A stretch of 64,000 nt of DNA from Coptis chinensis (GCA_015680905.1 CM027385.1:82109501-82173500), one strand, 5' to 3'; counted from the stretch's first letter, positions 43,502 through 56,794 are shown. Numbers and translations: made by a program. The notes: generated from the sequence alone by a model not told the origin.

Positions 43502-44792
43502 TTAAGCCCACTTAGCGATAAATGACATGCCACCAGCACCAACAAGGACTGCAGCATATGACTTGAGTTGGAGCTTGATACTACCTTGCAACTTTGGGCC
43601 CATAAAATCTTGCGCTAAAAGGTCTACCAATGCCATGTATATTAATAACCCTGCCGATGAAGCGTTTAATAGTCCAACTGTAATCAAAGCTGTTGGGCTG
43701 TTCTCTTTGTAGACATTTGATAACAACATGCCTAGAACAATCCCAAATGGGGTTATGGCAGAGAAAAAGAACACCATAATACCACTCTTCATTTTCGTGT
43801 ATTGTGCCTGAATTACAAATGCAATTACAAGTAAAATTAAAAGTGTTAAGTGAATGCAAAGAATAGACAATCGAAAGAACATAAAATTTGATATGTTGTC
43901 ACCTGGAGTATGCTACCACCTAGACCCATTCCTTCAAACATTTGATGCAAGCAGAGAGCAGCTATCAAAGGCTTTATTGTGCAAGTGTTACTGGAGGCTC
44001 CCATTGAAAGCCCAATAACAACAGAATGAACAATAATACCTAATTCAAGTACCTGGAATAATTCGTACCAAGTAAAATGTAATATCATACTTAAAAACGT
44101 GATTAATAATCGTGGATATGGGAATATTGCCTGAACTGTGTTCAATAAGAAAAACTCACCATAGCAATCACACGATATCGCAATAATTGTTGACTCTCAG
44201 CTCCCTCCTTTGGACCATGATGATGTGAGTGCCCATGGAAATGCATGTTGTTATTAACATCAATCACAACCGCTTCAGTATCCTTAGTAACATCATCATT
44301 ACTTTCTTTGTTACCGGGATCCACTTTGCTAACAGACTTATTTTTCTGGCTATAAACACTAGTAGCCATGGAATCAACCATTAATGTGAAAATAGCAGAC
44401 AACATAGCTACAAACCCAGTAAAAGGAAACTTGTGCCAAGGATTATCCTTCAAACAAGCTGACGATAACATGTCAAAAGAATCAGGTAAAACGTGCATGA
44501 AACCCGTGGCAAGAATAATACCCGACGCAAAGGCTTTAACAATAACAAAATAACTTCTATCGGGTTGCAATGCTTTGAATCTAGTTGTGAGAAGTGGTAA
44601 ACAGACACCAATCACACTCGTCGCCAAAATAGATCCAAAGGCTGTCCACTGTAGCTTCCGTGCTTTTGATTTGTTGACACAATGACCACTTTCTTCAGCC
44701 CCACAATCTTCATCTTTAGACATGACTTGAGATGAGAAGCATGAGATGAGTAGAAATAAGATTAAAATGAGTTGGAGATTAGAAGTAGTCAT
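43502..44792 (-). CDS. ZIP: ZIP-family zinc/iron transporter
   Basis: Divalent metal importer (Zn, Fe, related ions) of the plasma or endomembranes. Three exons in coding order: 44160-44792, 43903-44052, 43502-43807, giving 362 residues. Residues 1-24 are a signal peptide. [19 protein letters not shown] precedes span 1. The cytosolic loop between spans 3 and 4 has the metal-binding His cluster [10 protein letters not shown] (184-193). The ZIP signature [12 protein letters not shown] begins at His220 in span 4, and [12 protein letters not shown] (His247, Glu251) lies in span 5, supplying the transport-site residues. The end is [12 protein letters not shown]. Length and intron positions match plant ZIP1/IRT-like genes. 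The start is the ATG at 44792 (MTTSNLQ); the frame is open further upstream but crosses a poly(A) tract and gains no domain. A TATATAG-like TATA lies near 44990. Confidence 0.93.
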
Positions 44793-45592
44793 TGGAGTGT
44801 AACAATTTCTTTTTCTTTTTTTTTTTTTTTTCAAATCTTTAAAGTTTTGAGGATTTTTATAAGAGGAATGGACCTTGGGTTTGCAAATGACAATTAATCG
44901 AACGAAAAATGACAATTTTCATATTGCATTAAGTGTTTGCATGTAACGTGCAATGGACGTTGAGAGAGGCTGCTATGGTGAACTTTTATTTTCATATATA
45001 GTCTGTACGTGTGCCTTATACACTATTTGGAACCTTGGCAGGAGTTGGAGACGCTTTGATATCAAAATTAGGAAACATATTCTGTAATTGTTGCTGGAAA
45101 AAGTGTGGAGATTACACCATTGCATGCGATTGGTGTACGTAGAATTTGCTCACATGGTCATGGTTTTTGCTTTCCAGTCGCACAATTCTTCTTTTTTATT
45201 TTATATTCTTATTCGAAGCTCAAATAGGAATACACACATATCGAGCGTTTGGCAACATTATGATAATGCATTATAGGACAAATAATCTATTATGGTTATT
45301 ATTATCATAGTTGTTTTTGGGTATAAAAAAACTTGTTTAGTATTTTGGTAGAGAATTTTAGAAATCATTATTTCATTCTCAAATTAAAATGAGATAATCA
45401 ATTAAATCATAAACAAAAAAAAACTAGTTTAAAGAATGAGAAACAAAAATTGTTGAGCTTTCTTCTTCAAATGAGTTATCTTATTTTTATTTTTTTTCTT
45501 TTTTAGTAATTTTCTCTTTCCATATTTGTTCCAGTCATTAAATAAAAAATTGTTTTGTATTTGGTTGTTTGGTATCATTGCTTCCATAAAGA

Positions 45593-46012
45593 TTTAAGTC
45601 AAAATCATTTATGTGAAAATTGATTTTAAAAATAAAATTAGTTCGATCTTGCAATATTAGTTCATGGTTAGAAATTATTTGGAGAATTTTAGTATGTTTT
45701 GTTTAGCAAAAAAGATATTTTATGAATAGATAACAAATAAGTCATACATAGCAGTCTTCAAAAGTACTCAAAATACTCCATGACAAATCAAAACTGCCTC
45801 AGTTTAAGTCAAAATCATTTATGTGAAAATTGATTTTAAAAATAAAATTAGTTTGATCTTGCAATATTAGTTCATGGTTAGGAATTATTTGGAGAATTTT
45901 AGTATTTTTTTTAAGCAAAAAGAATATTTTATAAATAGATAGCAAATAAGTCATACATAGCCAGTCTTCAAAAGTACTCAAAAGACTCCATGACAAATCA
46001 AAACTGCCTCCA
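45593..46012. repeat. 210-bp tandem duplication
   Basis: Units 45593-45802 and 45803-46012 both begin TTTAAGTCAAAATCATTTAT and end GACAAATCAAAACTGCCTC. They differ at only a handful of positions, so the duplication is fairly recent. Confidence 0.85.
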
Positions 46013-46644
46013 TTGATTGCTTTAACCAAGCCTTGACAGACTGAAAACGAGTATATATTTCCAAGGATCTATTTTTGGTGGCAATGCAACGGTTGCTTCA
46101 GCAATTGAATGGGTCAGGGCAGACTGAAAAGCCCAAACGTTCTTGAGAAAGTCCAACGTCGTTTAAGCCTTCTAGGTTCCAAAAATAGAATGCACCTGAT
46201 TTTAAATGGCAACCATTTTGAATTCCTTCTATTTGAGTCGGGTAGATGATCTTGCCAGCCATGTACGTAAATTGGGCTCTATCCATTTGAGTTATCGATG
46301 GCTAACTTGGTCCATTGCTTTTCATGGGAGTTACCTGATGCAGTGGCCTAGTGATCCATTCGACTTGTGGCTATATTCACTTCTCGCCTCCATTCAGTCC
46401 ATTGCCCTATAGTTGATTCAGTGGCACCTTGAGTTCTATCCTGATAACATGCTTCCCAAGTTTTCGGGTAGCAAAACCAATTACGTTGCCATGTGTCAGA
46501 AAGGAGGCACTTACGAGATGAAAAAAAAAACGTGCCATAGTACTCGTTGTACACAAAACAAAAGCAAAACCCACCCCCACAAGTAACAGGATGAACACTG
46601 CTGGGGTTTAAGCTAGAGCTCTGAGCAGAATATGTTTCAAGTAT

Positions 46645-46790
46645 ATGCCTGTATTGCTTTTGGTAATAGGTGTTTAATGTTTCAAGTATGCATTAATGCA
46701 TCTATAATTTATTGCTTTTGGTAATAGGTGTTTAATGTTTCAGGTATATATGCATTAATGCATTGCTTTTGGTAATAAGCATGTGTTCGG
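46645..46790. repeat. Short tandem repeat, about three copies
   Basis: The unit (A)TTGCTTTTGGTAATAGGTGT TTAATGTTTCA occurs at about 46653, 46710 and, partly, 46764, separated by palindromic ATGCATTAATGCAT segments. Confidence 0.7.
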
Positions 46791-47176
46791 TGTTCCTAAT
46801 TCATTCTCCATACTATTTAGAGTTTTTGATATGTTCTAAACATTGCTATCGAGTGTCTAATCTTGAGCTATAAAATCTACAAAATCTTTTATTAATCTGT
46901 GACTCTGAGATTGACATGAAAAAGAAAAGGCGTTTTCGCGAGTATGTAAGAAAGGCCATGCTTTCAGTTTCTTCAAACAGGACGACCCTCTAAATCTTAT
47001 AGAGGGTCGACCCTGCATCCAACAGCAGAAAAACAAAAACCATATGCAGTTTATCTTGTGTGATATGATACTCTTTCTATTTCATTTACTGGAATTTTGA
47101 TGATACAAATAAGAGGCTTCTCTACGTATAAGGTACATGATTAATTTGCCAAAGATATACTATTTCAAATTGATTA

Positions 47177-50100
47177 TCAGCTGTCCAAAACTTCAGATAA
47201 ATAATCTTCCTTTAGTTCCAGAATTGCCATTGTCTTTTGCCAAACTTCTAAGCATGTATCCACGTCCTCAGCTTGTGGTGACAACTTCCCGGGTTTACAA
47301 CTACATGAGTAATATGCAAAGCCCTTAATCAAATTCTCTGCCACACTATCACTTGTGGCACAGTATATTGTACTCCTTGCTCCTATTGTTGTTCAAAGAA
47401 GCATTAAACATTTTAGTACAAGATAGTATTTCATTTTCACTACTATTGTAGTGAGAGCAGAAAAAGAAGAGGATTTTTTATAATTAGCCAACGGCTTGAT
47501 TAAAATTTATAATGAAAACTCTCGTCTATATGTGCGACAGAAGAATAAGTTAGCATGCATGCTTAGTAGCCAGCTACCTTGTCATTTTCACGCTATTAAA
47601 TTAATCGAATTGAAGCTGAATACTAGAGGAAAATAAGGAAATGATCTCATTATTAGCTAGCGGATTACCTTGATCAGCATCGAACATAAAAAATAATTTT
47701 TGCTTCGTCCCACCATTCTGAAAAATATATATACAGTACACATCAAATACTGAATTATATATAAGTATTTTTTTTGTTTCTTTGGTGGCCGGTAAGTCAA
47801 AATTGTATTAAGAATCTAAAAAGTTACAGAGTGTATGGAAGTGCAAATACTACATTTAGGTATGCTATATATATGCCTGTATATATGAAATATTAGGCAA
47901 TGTCCTCTAGAACAAAACATTTTCTTATCCCAATTAGCATCTTATTATGATAACATCAACAACTAACCAAGTTAGTGCAGACTGCTCCTGGGTGCACTGC
48001 AATGCATTGTATGGAAGCCTTATGCTGGTCTGAGAGCTTGCTAGCAAGGACCTTGAGGAACATGATCTACAAAGTACATATAAAAGGGAACCAAAAAATA
48101 ATTTCATGTTCATAACCAAAAACGATAGCTATTAACACTAGGTAGTGCACCACGTTAATTTTTTTTTTTTCGACAATGAACACCACGTTAAGGCTCTGTT
48201 TGGCTGCAAGAGATATTGTATTACTTAACTATGATTAGGTGATACAAGTCATGAGATGAAGTACTTGTGTGTCTGCCTCTTATCCTATCACATGTTTTAC
48301 TTGGCTACTGTTTGGTTGACATTCACACCTATATACTCATTTTTTATATCATACAAAAGAAAAACTAAAAAAAAAAAAATCATATACAAAATTTGCAAAT
48401 AAAAACTTAAAAACAAATAAAAACTAATAAACAAATAAAAGGGAAAAAAAAAAAAACTCTAATTAAATATTGAATACATAAGCACTCAATTGATTTATAC
48501 AAAAAACATCCCAAAAAAAAAAAAAAAAAAAAAATCCCAATTTGATTAATAATGTGAAGATTTAAACACTACTTTATGGAGAAAAAAAAAGTTTTAATGT
48601 GAGAAAATAAAAAGGTGGAGAGAAAAAAAATACATAAGAAAGTTCCATTAATAAGATTCGAAAGAGAGAGGGAGGAGGAGAAAGAGAGATAGGAAAAACA
48701 TAGCTTTTATTATTTTTATTTTTTTCACTTTCATGGATAAAAACACCACGTTAAGTTTTTTTTTTGTTCCTGACAATGAACACCCACGTTAAGTAAAAAA
48801 CACATATCAAGATAAACATATTGGAACCTGACTTAAAAATGGATAGTTTCACACTGCCAAACAGTCTTTGAAAAACTTACATATTCATTGATTTTGTTTA
48901 AAAACATAGTTTGTACAAGCCAAAAGCTTTGTCAATTTTAGGTTTTCAACGTAAACTTTGTCAATTATGAATGACAAATGGCATCTTCGAAATGTATATA
49001 AATAGGATTTTGTCAATTTGCATTTTGCCTTTGGGTTGTAAAAAACAGTAATTAAGGAAAAATATGGTTGTACGTACGTGTGCTAGTTTGCTGGATCCAT
49101 AGGCTCTTACGCAGTTGAATCTTTTATCTTCCATCTTGCTATTCCAATACTGAGGTTCAACCACTCCACAATGATGACCCTTCAAGAAAAACAATGGAAT
49201 CATAAGCAAAATAATGGTCAGCGCATATTCCTGAAAAACCAGCTAGGATGCAAAACCTCAAATTTTATCTGCAAAATAAAATGATGTCTATCATAATAAT
49301 ATAATATTACTATTTACTAGTATTTTGCCTGTGCCTACGGCACTGTTTCCATCCCGGCCCCCCACCACAACTGTCCGGAACACACCACACGGCCCACTGC
49401 CCCTACCAATAAATTTAAGCAATTTTTCTTTTACTTGAAAATGATCCAATACTTTCACTGCCAAATATTAAACTAAACACACCTAGCCTATAAGTCATTG
49501 GAAATCATAAGTTGGATCTAATAGTGTTTAGGTGGGTGTGGGGGGCCACACCTATCTGTATTATCATAATACCAGTTGTATGCAATGAACACCATACGAC
49601 AATGGCAATTTCAAAACCCGGTTCAAGTCCATTTCCAATCTAATTTAAATTACACATGCACCCCCGCCAATGAAAGCCCAACGCCATTGTGTTCACAATT
49701 TTTGTTGATTTTTTGTTGTTTTTTTGATTTCACTATCATAATTGCTTCTTGCCCGTGCTATCCACTCTTTTCAAAACCCACCATCCAATCCGGATTTAAA
49801 TTCATATTTTAGATCCAAAAAAAGCCCAACCCAATAAATTTTGTTGTAGAGGATCCACTACTCTTGCCCAATAACTTATCCACTATATTTTATTAGATAT
49901 AAATAAATTAGGGTATACCCACACCATTATATTTTATTAGATAGAAATTAGGGTATGCTGCCTATAGTCTGCAATTAAAAAATGAGCCCATGCTCACATT
50001 TTCAGGTCTATAAAGATTCGGCCCATTGTTGACTTTTTTGTGTAGAATAAATGAGATGAGAAAAACTTTTTAACTCACCCCTTATACTTTATCATTGTTT

Positions 50101-51872
50101 AGTGGCTTTAGTTAGGGGATGTGCCGACGTCTCACTTCACGTGGAATTTGTCTCCCCACTCTTTTCTTTTTTATTAGATAGAAGAAGATATCCTATCGCT
50201 CAAGTTTCTATCCACATAAAAAATGCATGTCATCAATCGTCATACTTTAAAGATAATAGTAAGAGAATTGGATAGGACAAAGAGCTAATTTATAATAAAA
50301 AAATACATTTAGATAGAGAAGAAATAAGGAATTACCACAGAATTGACATTGATTATGCGTGAGGAAGGAGTTCTGAGTAAAGATGGTAAAAGTAGCAGAG
50401 TAAGTAGTGCCGTTGCAACATGGTTCACATGTATGTGTTGTTCAATCCCACCATAAGTAAACTTCTGTCCATCTAAAAAGAAAACCAAAAAATTTAGAAA
50501 GGATGGCAACACATATTTTCAAGCCTGATGCACGTTCGGTTTGGGAGGTATCTGAGTATAATTTTTGGTGCCTTTTATGGCCTCAACCGGCCTCGCAGAC
50601 ATAATATTCGGATATCCCTCAATTATTGTATTATGTACAACAGCATTTCTTTAGGGGGTACATCTTAAACTCTCATTTTACAGGCCGGTATACCTTCCAG
50701 ATTACAGAGTCCTGCATTGTTGATTAATATATGCAGTGGTACTTCACGTTGTTTCCATTGATCAGCAAAGCTTCGAACAGATGAAAAGGAAATAAGATCC
50801 AACTCCATAACCTACACATAGAGAACCTCTGTTAACAAGAGAAGTAATAGGGAGAATGTAACATCTTCAAAGAGTTGCACCATAATGCACTCCCTCCAAA
50901 GGGAGTAAAAAATTCTGTGTTTCTGGGAGTGTTATCCTATATAAAAGTTTTGCTTCTTATCATTCTTGTGTCAATTTTACCATAACACAGGTAATAACAG
51001 TTGCTCGAAATGGGACAAGTATGTATAATGAGCACATCACCTCTATATTTAGGACTCTTCCATTATGTGCCTCTTCTTTCCATATAGATGCAAGTTCTTT
51101 TGCAGCCTTGACATTCCTGCAAGCCATGACAACATGGGCTCCAGCCATAGCGAATTCCCTGCCATTCACACCATCTTGTAAGTTTATCATTGTATCATCT
51201 GCTTTGCCAGAGGTCAGAGGAGCACTCCAACAATTTAGTACAGGAAATATAAGAAGACCGAAAGAATTAAAGCGGAGATATTCTAAATGTTTCTGATCTA
51301 TGATTACATTACCAGTATATACATCCGTTTTTTGTCCTATTAATCTCTTTGTCATCGTCCTATTAGTATCTAAGCCTTTTTTATCTATGATACCTCACCT
51401 AAATATTCAAATGATTTTCAATAATTTACCACTTCTTCATAGGTTCAATGCTAAATATCTGACACCAACACTCAAGTCAAGTTCATTTATACAGCCTTTT
51501 CTTAGGCTCAAGACGAAAAACTCAACATATTGATTAGATGTATGGTCAGTGTATGTCGGCTTTTGAGTAACCATATGCACCATGAATCCATGATCAGCTA
51601 ATATGAATATCTCAATCCTTATAAGCATTACACACAATGAACAAATTGACTGTAGGACAGGTAAGAAGTAATAATTACTTGGCTGTGTGAAGTCCAATAC
51701 CACTGGTAGAGCCAGTGACGATGACATAGAGACCAGATAAATCCTTGAATTGTAGAAGAGAAGAAGTTGGTGGAAGATAGTAGGTGATGAGCTTTTGAAA
51801 TACAGTCTCCTTAAGTATCTCCCATGACCTTACCAGTTCCCAAATGTTCATCAATTCTGTCTTCCAGTCCAT
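47177..51872 (-). CDS. Short-chain dehydrogenase/reductase, FOREVER YOUNG (FEY)-like
   Basis: Eight exons in coding order: 51679-51872, 51041-51158, 50694-50811, 50336-50472, 49078-49179, 47968-48066, 47669-47717, 47177-47382. They join in phase to 340 residues. The N-terminus (KTELMNIWELVRSWEILKET then VFQKLITYYLPPTSSLLQF) is the FEY signature. The SDR fold has cofactor motif TGSTSGIG (53-60), NNAG (135-138), catalytic Ser188 in NVNSV, and YGSSK (Tyr216, Lys220). FEY is linked to leaf positioning and meristem development in Arabidopsis; the enzyme substrate is unknown. The segment after NVNSV (GHHCGVVEPQYWNSK) departs from canonical FEY, so this is probably a diverged paralogue. An imperfect TIR element sits in the intron at 48067-49077. 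A (CT)n tract lies directly before the start codon. Confidence 0.92.
48191..48870. mobile_element. Inverted-repeat element in an intron of the FEY-like gene
   Basis: Left end AGGCTCTGTTTGGCTGCAAG, right end GCCAAACAGTCTTT, a common plant MITE end type (hAT-like). The interior is very A-rich with several poly(A) runs. Nearby direct repeats CACCACGTTAA...TTCNTGACAATGAACACC at about 48149-48191 and 48744-48795 complicate the borders, so the limits are approximate. Confidence 0.45.
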
Positions 51873-51894
51873 CCTCTCTCTCTCTCTCTCTCAA
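51873..51894 (-). repeat. (CT)n microsatellite in the 5' UTR of the FEY-like gene
   Basis: About ten CT units directly abut the start codon; on the coding strand it is a (GA)n tract. Confidence 0.8.
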
Positions 51895-52167
51895 ACAAGG
51901 AGAAAAGTATAACACACAAGATACAAAAGAAATTTGTATGGTTTAGAATATAAACTAACACCAGCAAGTCTTTTAACAGTTTATAGGCTGTGCACAAGTA
52001 CTAGAGATTTAGCTTATTCTTTGTCCCTACTTGCTCACCATTTATTTTATTTTTTTTTTGGATAAAACTACTTGCTTACCAAGTTACATTAAAAAAAATT
52101 GTTATTTCACGGGGTAAAAAAAAGTCAAATTGGGTTGACCTTGTGTTTTTTTTCAGTGTATTTGGGT

Positions 52168-53455
52168 GGAGACCCATCTAGATATAATTGGCCCCATAAA
52201 ACTAGTTTTAGTGGAAAATACTTATTTCATAAATAAAGTTACCCCGATTAAAAACCGTTAATTTGCTTTTTTTTCTTTTGAACGTTGGTTATATTCCTTG
52301 TTAGAGTGTTAGTGTTTGTCGTGAATAAGAAAAATGTAATATAACAATGTCTGATATTAATACTTCATGCACATTTTTTCATTGACCTTCAGTTTCCCTA
52401 TGCCTGTGTGTTCGGTTGAAACTTCCTAATGTTTGGTTAAAACAGGACACTTTTTTTTTAAAAATCACTCCAATTAATTGCATTGAGTTGTCATCAATTA
52501 TGTCAAATACAAAAAGAAATAGTAAAAAAAAATTTTTCACCTTATGACCATCTAGTATCCTCTCATTCTCAATAATTTCTTTCTTTACAATTGTGGATTT
52601 GTATTAATTTTCATTTGACGATCAATCTCAATTACTTATTCACCTAAATTTTGATTATTTTTCAAATAAATTAGAATTAAAATCAATTTTTTCCTTTTCT
52701 TAAATATTTTTTTATTAATAACTCAAATTAATTCCAAAGTAATCTAGTCTAATATTATTCACCTAACTTGATTTCTTGAAACGACATGATTGTTTCCTAA
52801 TGCATTCATACTTATAGAATTTTGTTGATTGTTCCATTCATTGCATTTTTGAAAAGCAAGAAAAAAGTTTTTAAAATTAAAATTATTGAAATCATACCTT
52901 AGATCGACTATGTCACAAGAAAGTCTAAATGGGCTAGGGGTTAATATCTATTGAAAATGAATTTTTAAATAAAATTAACTTTGAAAGCTTCTTGATAATT
53001 TTGCAGCCAAAAATGCGAGAAGGAAATATATTTCGATGATCCAATTTCTGTTGATGGAAGACTGGAAGAGGGCCACATTTTGCCGTTTGCACAGGACCAT
53101 TGAAAACTCAGGGACGGCCCTGGAGACCCATCTAGAATACTAATTGGCTCATCTAGTGGGTGGGGTGGGGTAGGGTGGGGTGGGGTGGGGTGGGGTAAAT
53201 ACTAGTTACCCCTCTTAAAAGTTTGTTGCTTTTGGTTGTTTTCTTTTGAACGTTGGTTATATTCCTTGTTAGAGTGTTAGTGTTTGTCGTGAATAAGAAA
53301 AATGTAATATGGTTCGTGCATATGTCTGTATAGTTATACTTCATGCACATTGTTTCATACACCTTCAGTTTCCCTATGCCTGTGTGTTCGGTTGAAACAG
53401 GACACCCCTTTGCCTGGATGTTTGGTTAAAACAGGACACTCTTTTATTTAAAAAT
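52168..53455. repeat. Direct repeat of about 300 bp, copies 1 kb apart
   Basis: About 52168-52460 and 53122-53455 share GGAGACCCATCTAGA, a long identical core (GAACGTTGGTTATATTCCTT then GTTAGAGTGTTAGTGTTTGTCGTGAAT split here) and TGCCTGTGTGTTCGGTTGAA. The downstream copy has acquired a TGGGG microsatellite (53157-53197) and a duplicated AAACAGGACAC segment. Confidence 0.8.
53157..53197. repeat. (GGGGT)n microsatellite
   Basis: About eight GGGGT units with one GGGTA variant, present only in the downstream copy of the 300-bp repeat. The G-runs could form a G-quadruplex on the plus strand. Confidence 0.8.
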
Positions 53456-54493
53456 GTTATTGCTTACATGGACTCCAGTTAAGGCATTGAGTGAAGGAGC
53501 TAAGAGTTTTTCTTGTTAGTACCGTTAGAAAGAACGGTAACACTAGAACTATTTTTGTCTTGGGTAGGCAAGAGGAACATTTCACGTGTGGGTGTATGTG
53601 TGTTTCTCTATCTGTGAGACAGTGGTCATCTACAGTGGTCATCTACAGTAGAGTCAGAACTTAGAATACAGCATCACTTTCTGCCCTGCTATCTTTTAAG
53701 CTAAAATAATCAAACTGAATTCCTTGAATTTAGTTTACAGGTAGTTCAGGCCGAATTTTCTTCTGTATCAAGTTAAAGTCCGAATTTCACAAACTGTGTG
53801 TACGTTGTCACCTGACTCCTTGATGTATGAGATAATGTGACTTTACTTACATTAATCACAACCAAGTTGATGAAGTGGATCCCTACATTTGGTGGAGTCT
53901 GAAACAGGTCGACTCTTTTCTTGGAACTCCCCAACACATTTCAGCAATGAAGGCACGAACTCATCAAAATAGTTTACAAGTGAAACATGATCAATTTCAA
54001 ACATAATTGTAAATCATTAAAACTAGTTAACCAATTCAATTGCCTCGGAAATATTCTGCAAGTAAAGTAGCTGTGATGAGTATGTTGTAACCAGTAGTGA
54101 GAACTCAGAAAGCTGTAATATGTGAAATGTTGCATTTTCAGACAATTATACATTCATTTACAACATCAAAAGAATATTTTCGAAATTGCTTTTTCGACTG
54201 TCCTTGTAGCTGTTACAGATGGATGACTACGTTTTTTTCAGTAATTCGGATGATCTCTTTTCTTTACAACAAAAGGATGACATTTTTGCCCAACTATATA
54301 CAGCATCGCATACAACAATTGGAAAAAATCAGCATTATCTCAGATTCTCGGAATCAAGTATTCAGTGTATAGGGAAGACGTGTACCGATTAAACATTTTC
54401 CCAGAATGGAACCTGTACGAGGGAAGTAAAGCACAGTAGGCTTCCATCGTGTAGAACATTGGCTGGTTAAAGATCTGCATCAGCTTACCACTT

Positions 54494-56762
54494 TCACCGC
54501 CCAAACCCAGTTCCTGCTATTGCTGCTGCCATTGAAGATGATGCCTCTTCAAGTGTCCTCTGCTTCTGCACTGTTGTAAAGGCCTCGATAACGTCCCCAC
54601 TTTCCCAATCAACATAATCATCCATCCCCATACCACATTCCAGTCCGGCACTAACCTGATAATAGTGGGTGATTAGCTTATGGGAATAAGAAAAGTATAG
54701 ATCCTAGCAAGCCTAAATATGCTTCCAGTTCAAGTCAGACGAAAATTATGTTTCTGAACAATCATCAAAGTATAAATTTAGTAAAATGTGTCAGTTCAAA
54801 GAAAAACTAAGATCAACTTGTCTTTTCTGAAAATGTATCAATCTTTCTGAAATCCTAGAACTTCATTTTAACCACAGGCTTACTGCAGTTTTCCAAGACA
54901 GGAGTAAAATCTAACTTTCAAGGCATACCTCTTTCACCATCTCCTTCACTCGTCTCAGAGAATCAAGAACACCAACATATACAGTTTTTCCATTTCGAAC
55001 AACTTTAAGTCCACAGCCTTTCACAACTTTTCCTTCTGTCACCATGCATCCAGCAACACGACCACTGCCACTGCTGAATACCGCACGAACTACTGCTGAT
55101 CCAATTGGTATTTGTTCCTAAAAAGTGACGAGATGGTATATATCAGCTGAAAGTACTTGTAATTCAAAATTGTGGAGGTGTAGCATAAAAGAGGGGGTGT
55201 TTACAGGTACAATGCAGCAGTTACAACCTAGTACTCTATTTGAAATTCAAGGTTCAAGCCATAAAACCGCAACCACTTCATGTTTAGAGAAGATGAGAAA
55301 CAGCTCATTTCATTATTTTTGTTCTTTTGTTTTAGCCAAAATGATCTTCCACTCATATATTGAGATATGAAGATATCTTGATCTGATTCAATCATTGATG
55401 GGACACAAATTCCACCACACTTAGGCCAAATCCAACGGTTGGTGTGCTGCATCTTAATATACTCATTCTACAGTGGGAAGGGATGAGGGAGTGATCTCCA
55501 ACTATTATCAGCATAGGATGCCAGATCGAGTGGCGTCTGAAGAGGAAGCCAAACACTTGTATTTGAGATGAGGGACTCACACAGCTGGGAGCCAGTAGGA
55601 AGGGATGAGGGAGTGATCTCAATATACTCATTCTACAGTGGGAAGGGATGAGGGAGTGATCTCCAACTATTATAAGCATAGGATGCCAGGTCGAGTGGTG
55701 TCTGAAGAGGAAGCCAAACACTTGTATTTGAGATGAGGGACTCACAGCTGGGAGCCAGTAGGAAGGGTGTCTGGAAAGCATGAAGGCTACTGCATACTGA
55801 ATAAATGGCAGAATATATGAATGCAAATATGCGGGGATAGTGAAATGCAGATAGAAGAATGCGGATATAGGAGCTGTTGGAACTTGATTTTACTAATTAT
55901 TGGTGTTTTAGGAGAAGACTGGAGTTTGTCTGATGGACCAAAAACAGATAGAGTCTACCTTGCAAGCACCCTAGCATCCAACAATCATATATGAGGAAAG
56001 GAAAATAAAATAGGGGCTATTAGATTCAAAAAGCTCACCTCAACAGGCACTAGAAGTCCTTCCATTGCATTTCGCACATCATCTATTAGTTCATAGATGA
56101 CTTTGTAAAGCCGAATTTCAACGTCCTTTTGATCTGCATAACTTTTGACTGAACCTGGTGCTCTGACATTGAAGCCTAATATAATAGCCTTACTAGCAAC
56201 AGCAAGATCAATATCACTTGTGCTCACATCCCCAGTGGCTTGCAGCAAGAACTTTAGAGTGACATTATCTTGCGGGAGCACATTAAGGGCTTGTCTTATG
56301 GCCTCTATCGATCCCTGAAATTGATCAGGAACTCTCGGTTACTTATAGAAGAAAGTTAACATAGTTCATCTTCGGAACAGACCTAACCTCCTAACCAAAG
56401 GTGCACAAACGGACAAAAAACAAGATGAGACAGGAGTACAGGACTCCATGGTTTTCTGTTTCATTGGTCCTGTCTCCCTCAAATTACCAATTTTTTTGCT
56501 TTGAACAGAATCGTGTGGGGTATGCAATCCGTTCTGTTGATCAGAGTCAGTCCAGGCATGTGAAGCCAGACTTCGTATTGGGTCGTATTAGGGAAAAAGA
56601 CTTCTCGGTTGGATTAGACCGAAACCTGAGAGTTGTCCCAAATTGCACCCCGAGCTGGGTGACTACCACTTTTCGGACCGGACCAGAGCAAACGGGCGTG
56701 ACACACTGACACCCAATATAACTGAGCTCCCAACAGTAATAGAATGGGCTAATGCATCCATT

Positions 56763-56794
<32 letters not shown>

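Larger units (their letters stand above)
44793..47176. other. Intergenic
   Basis: ZIP promoter region, then repeats listed separately. About 46080-46600 has open frames on both strands but no recognisable protein. An 11-bp inverted repeat (GACCCTCTAA...TTATAGAGGGTC) lies at about 46982-47010. Confidence 0.45.
51895..54493. other. Intergenic between FEY-like and IF-2 genes
   Basis: FEY-like promoter region and IF-2 3' flank. No gene supported. It contains the long direct repeat and microsatellite listed separately. CAGGGACGGCCCTG at about 53109-53122 resembles the end of the hAT-like insertion at 20894 and may be a solo terminus. Confidence 0.5.

Noticed and set aside
43527-43859. Additional open frames inside the ZIP exon
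   Set aside because: Shadows of the real exon in other frames; no splice logic or family resemblance.
46098-46598. Overlapping frames on both strands upstream of the FEY-like gene's 3' end
   Set aside because: No family match and no splice structure; no domain could be named.
55392-55826. 144-codon minus-strand frame in an IF-2 intron
   Set aside because: It exists because a tandem duplication copied an open stretch; it has no known domain and lies within an intron of a well-supported gene.
56401-56709. 102-codon plus-strand frame in IF-2 intron 9
   Set aside because: Antisense to the gene, no family match, compositionally like intron sequence.
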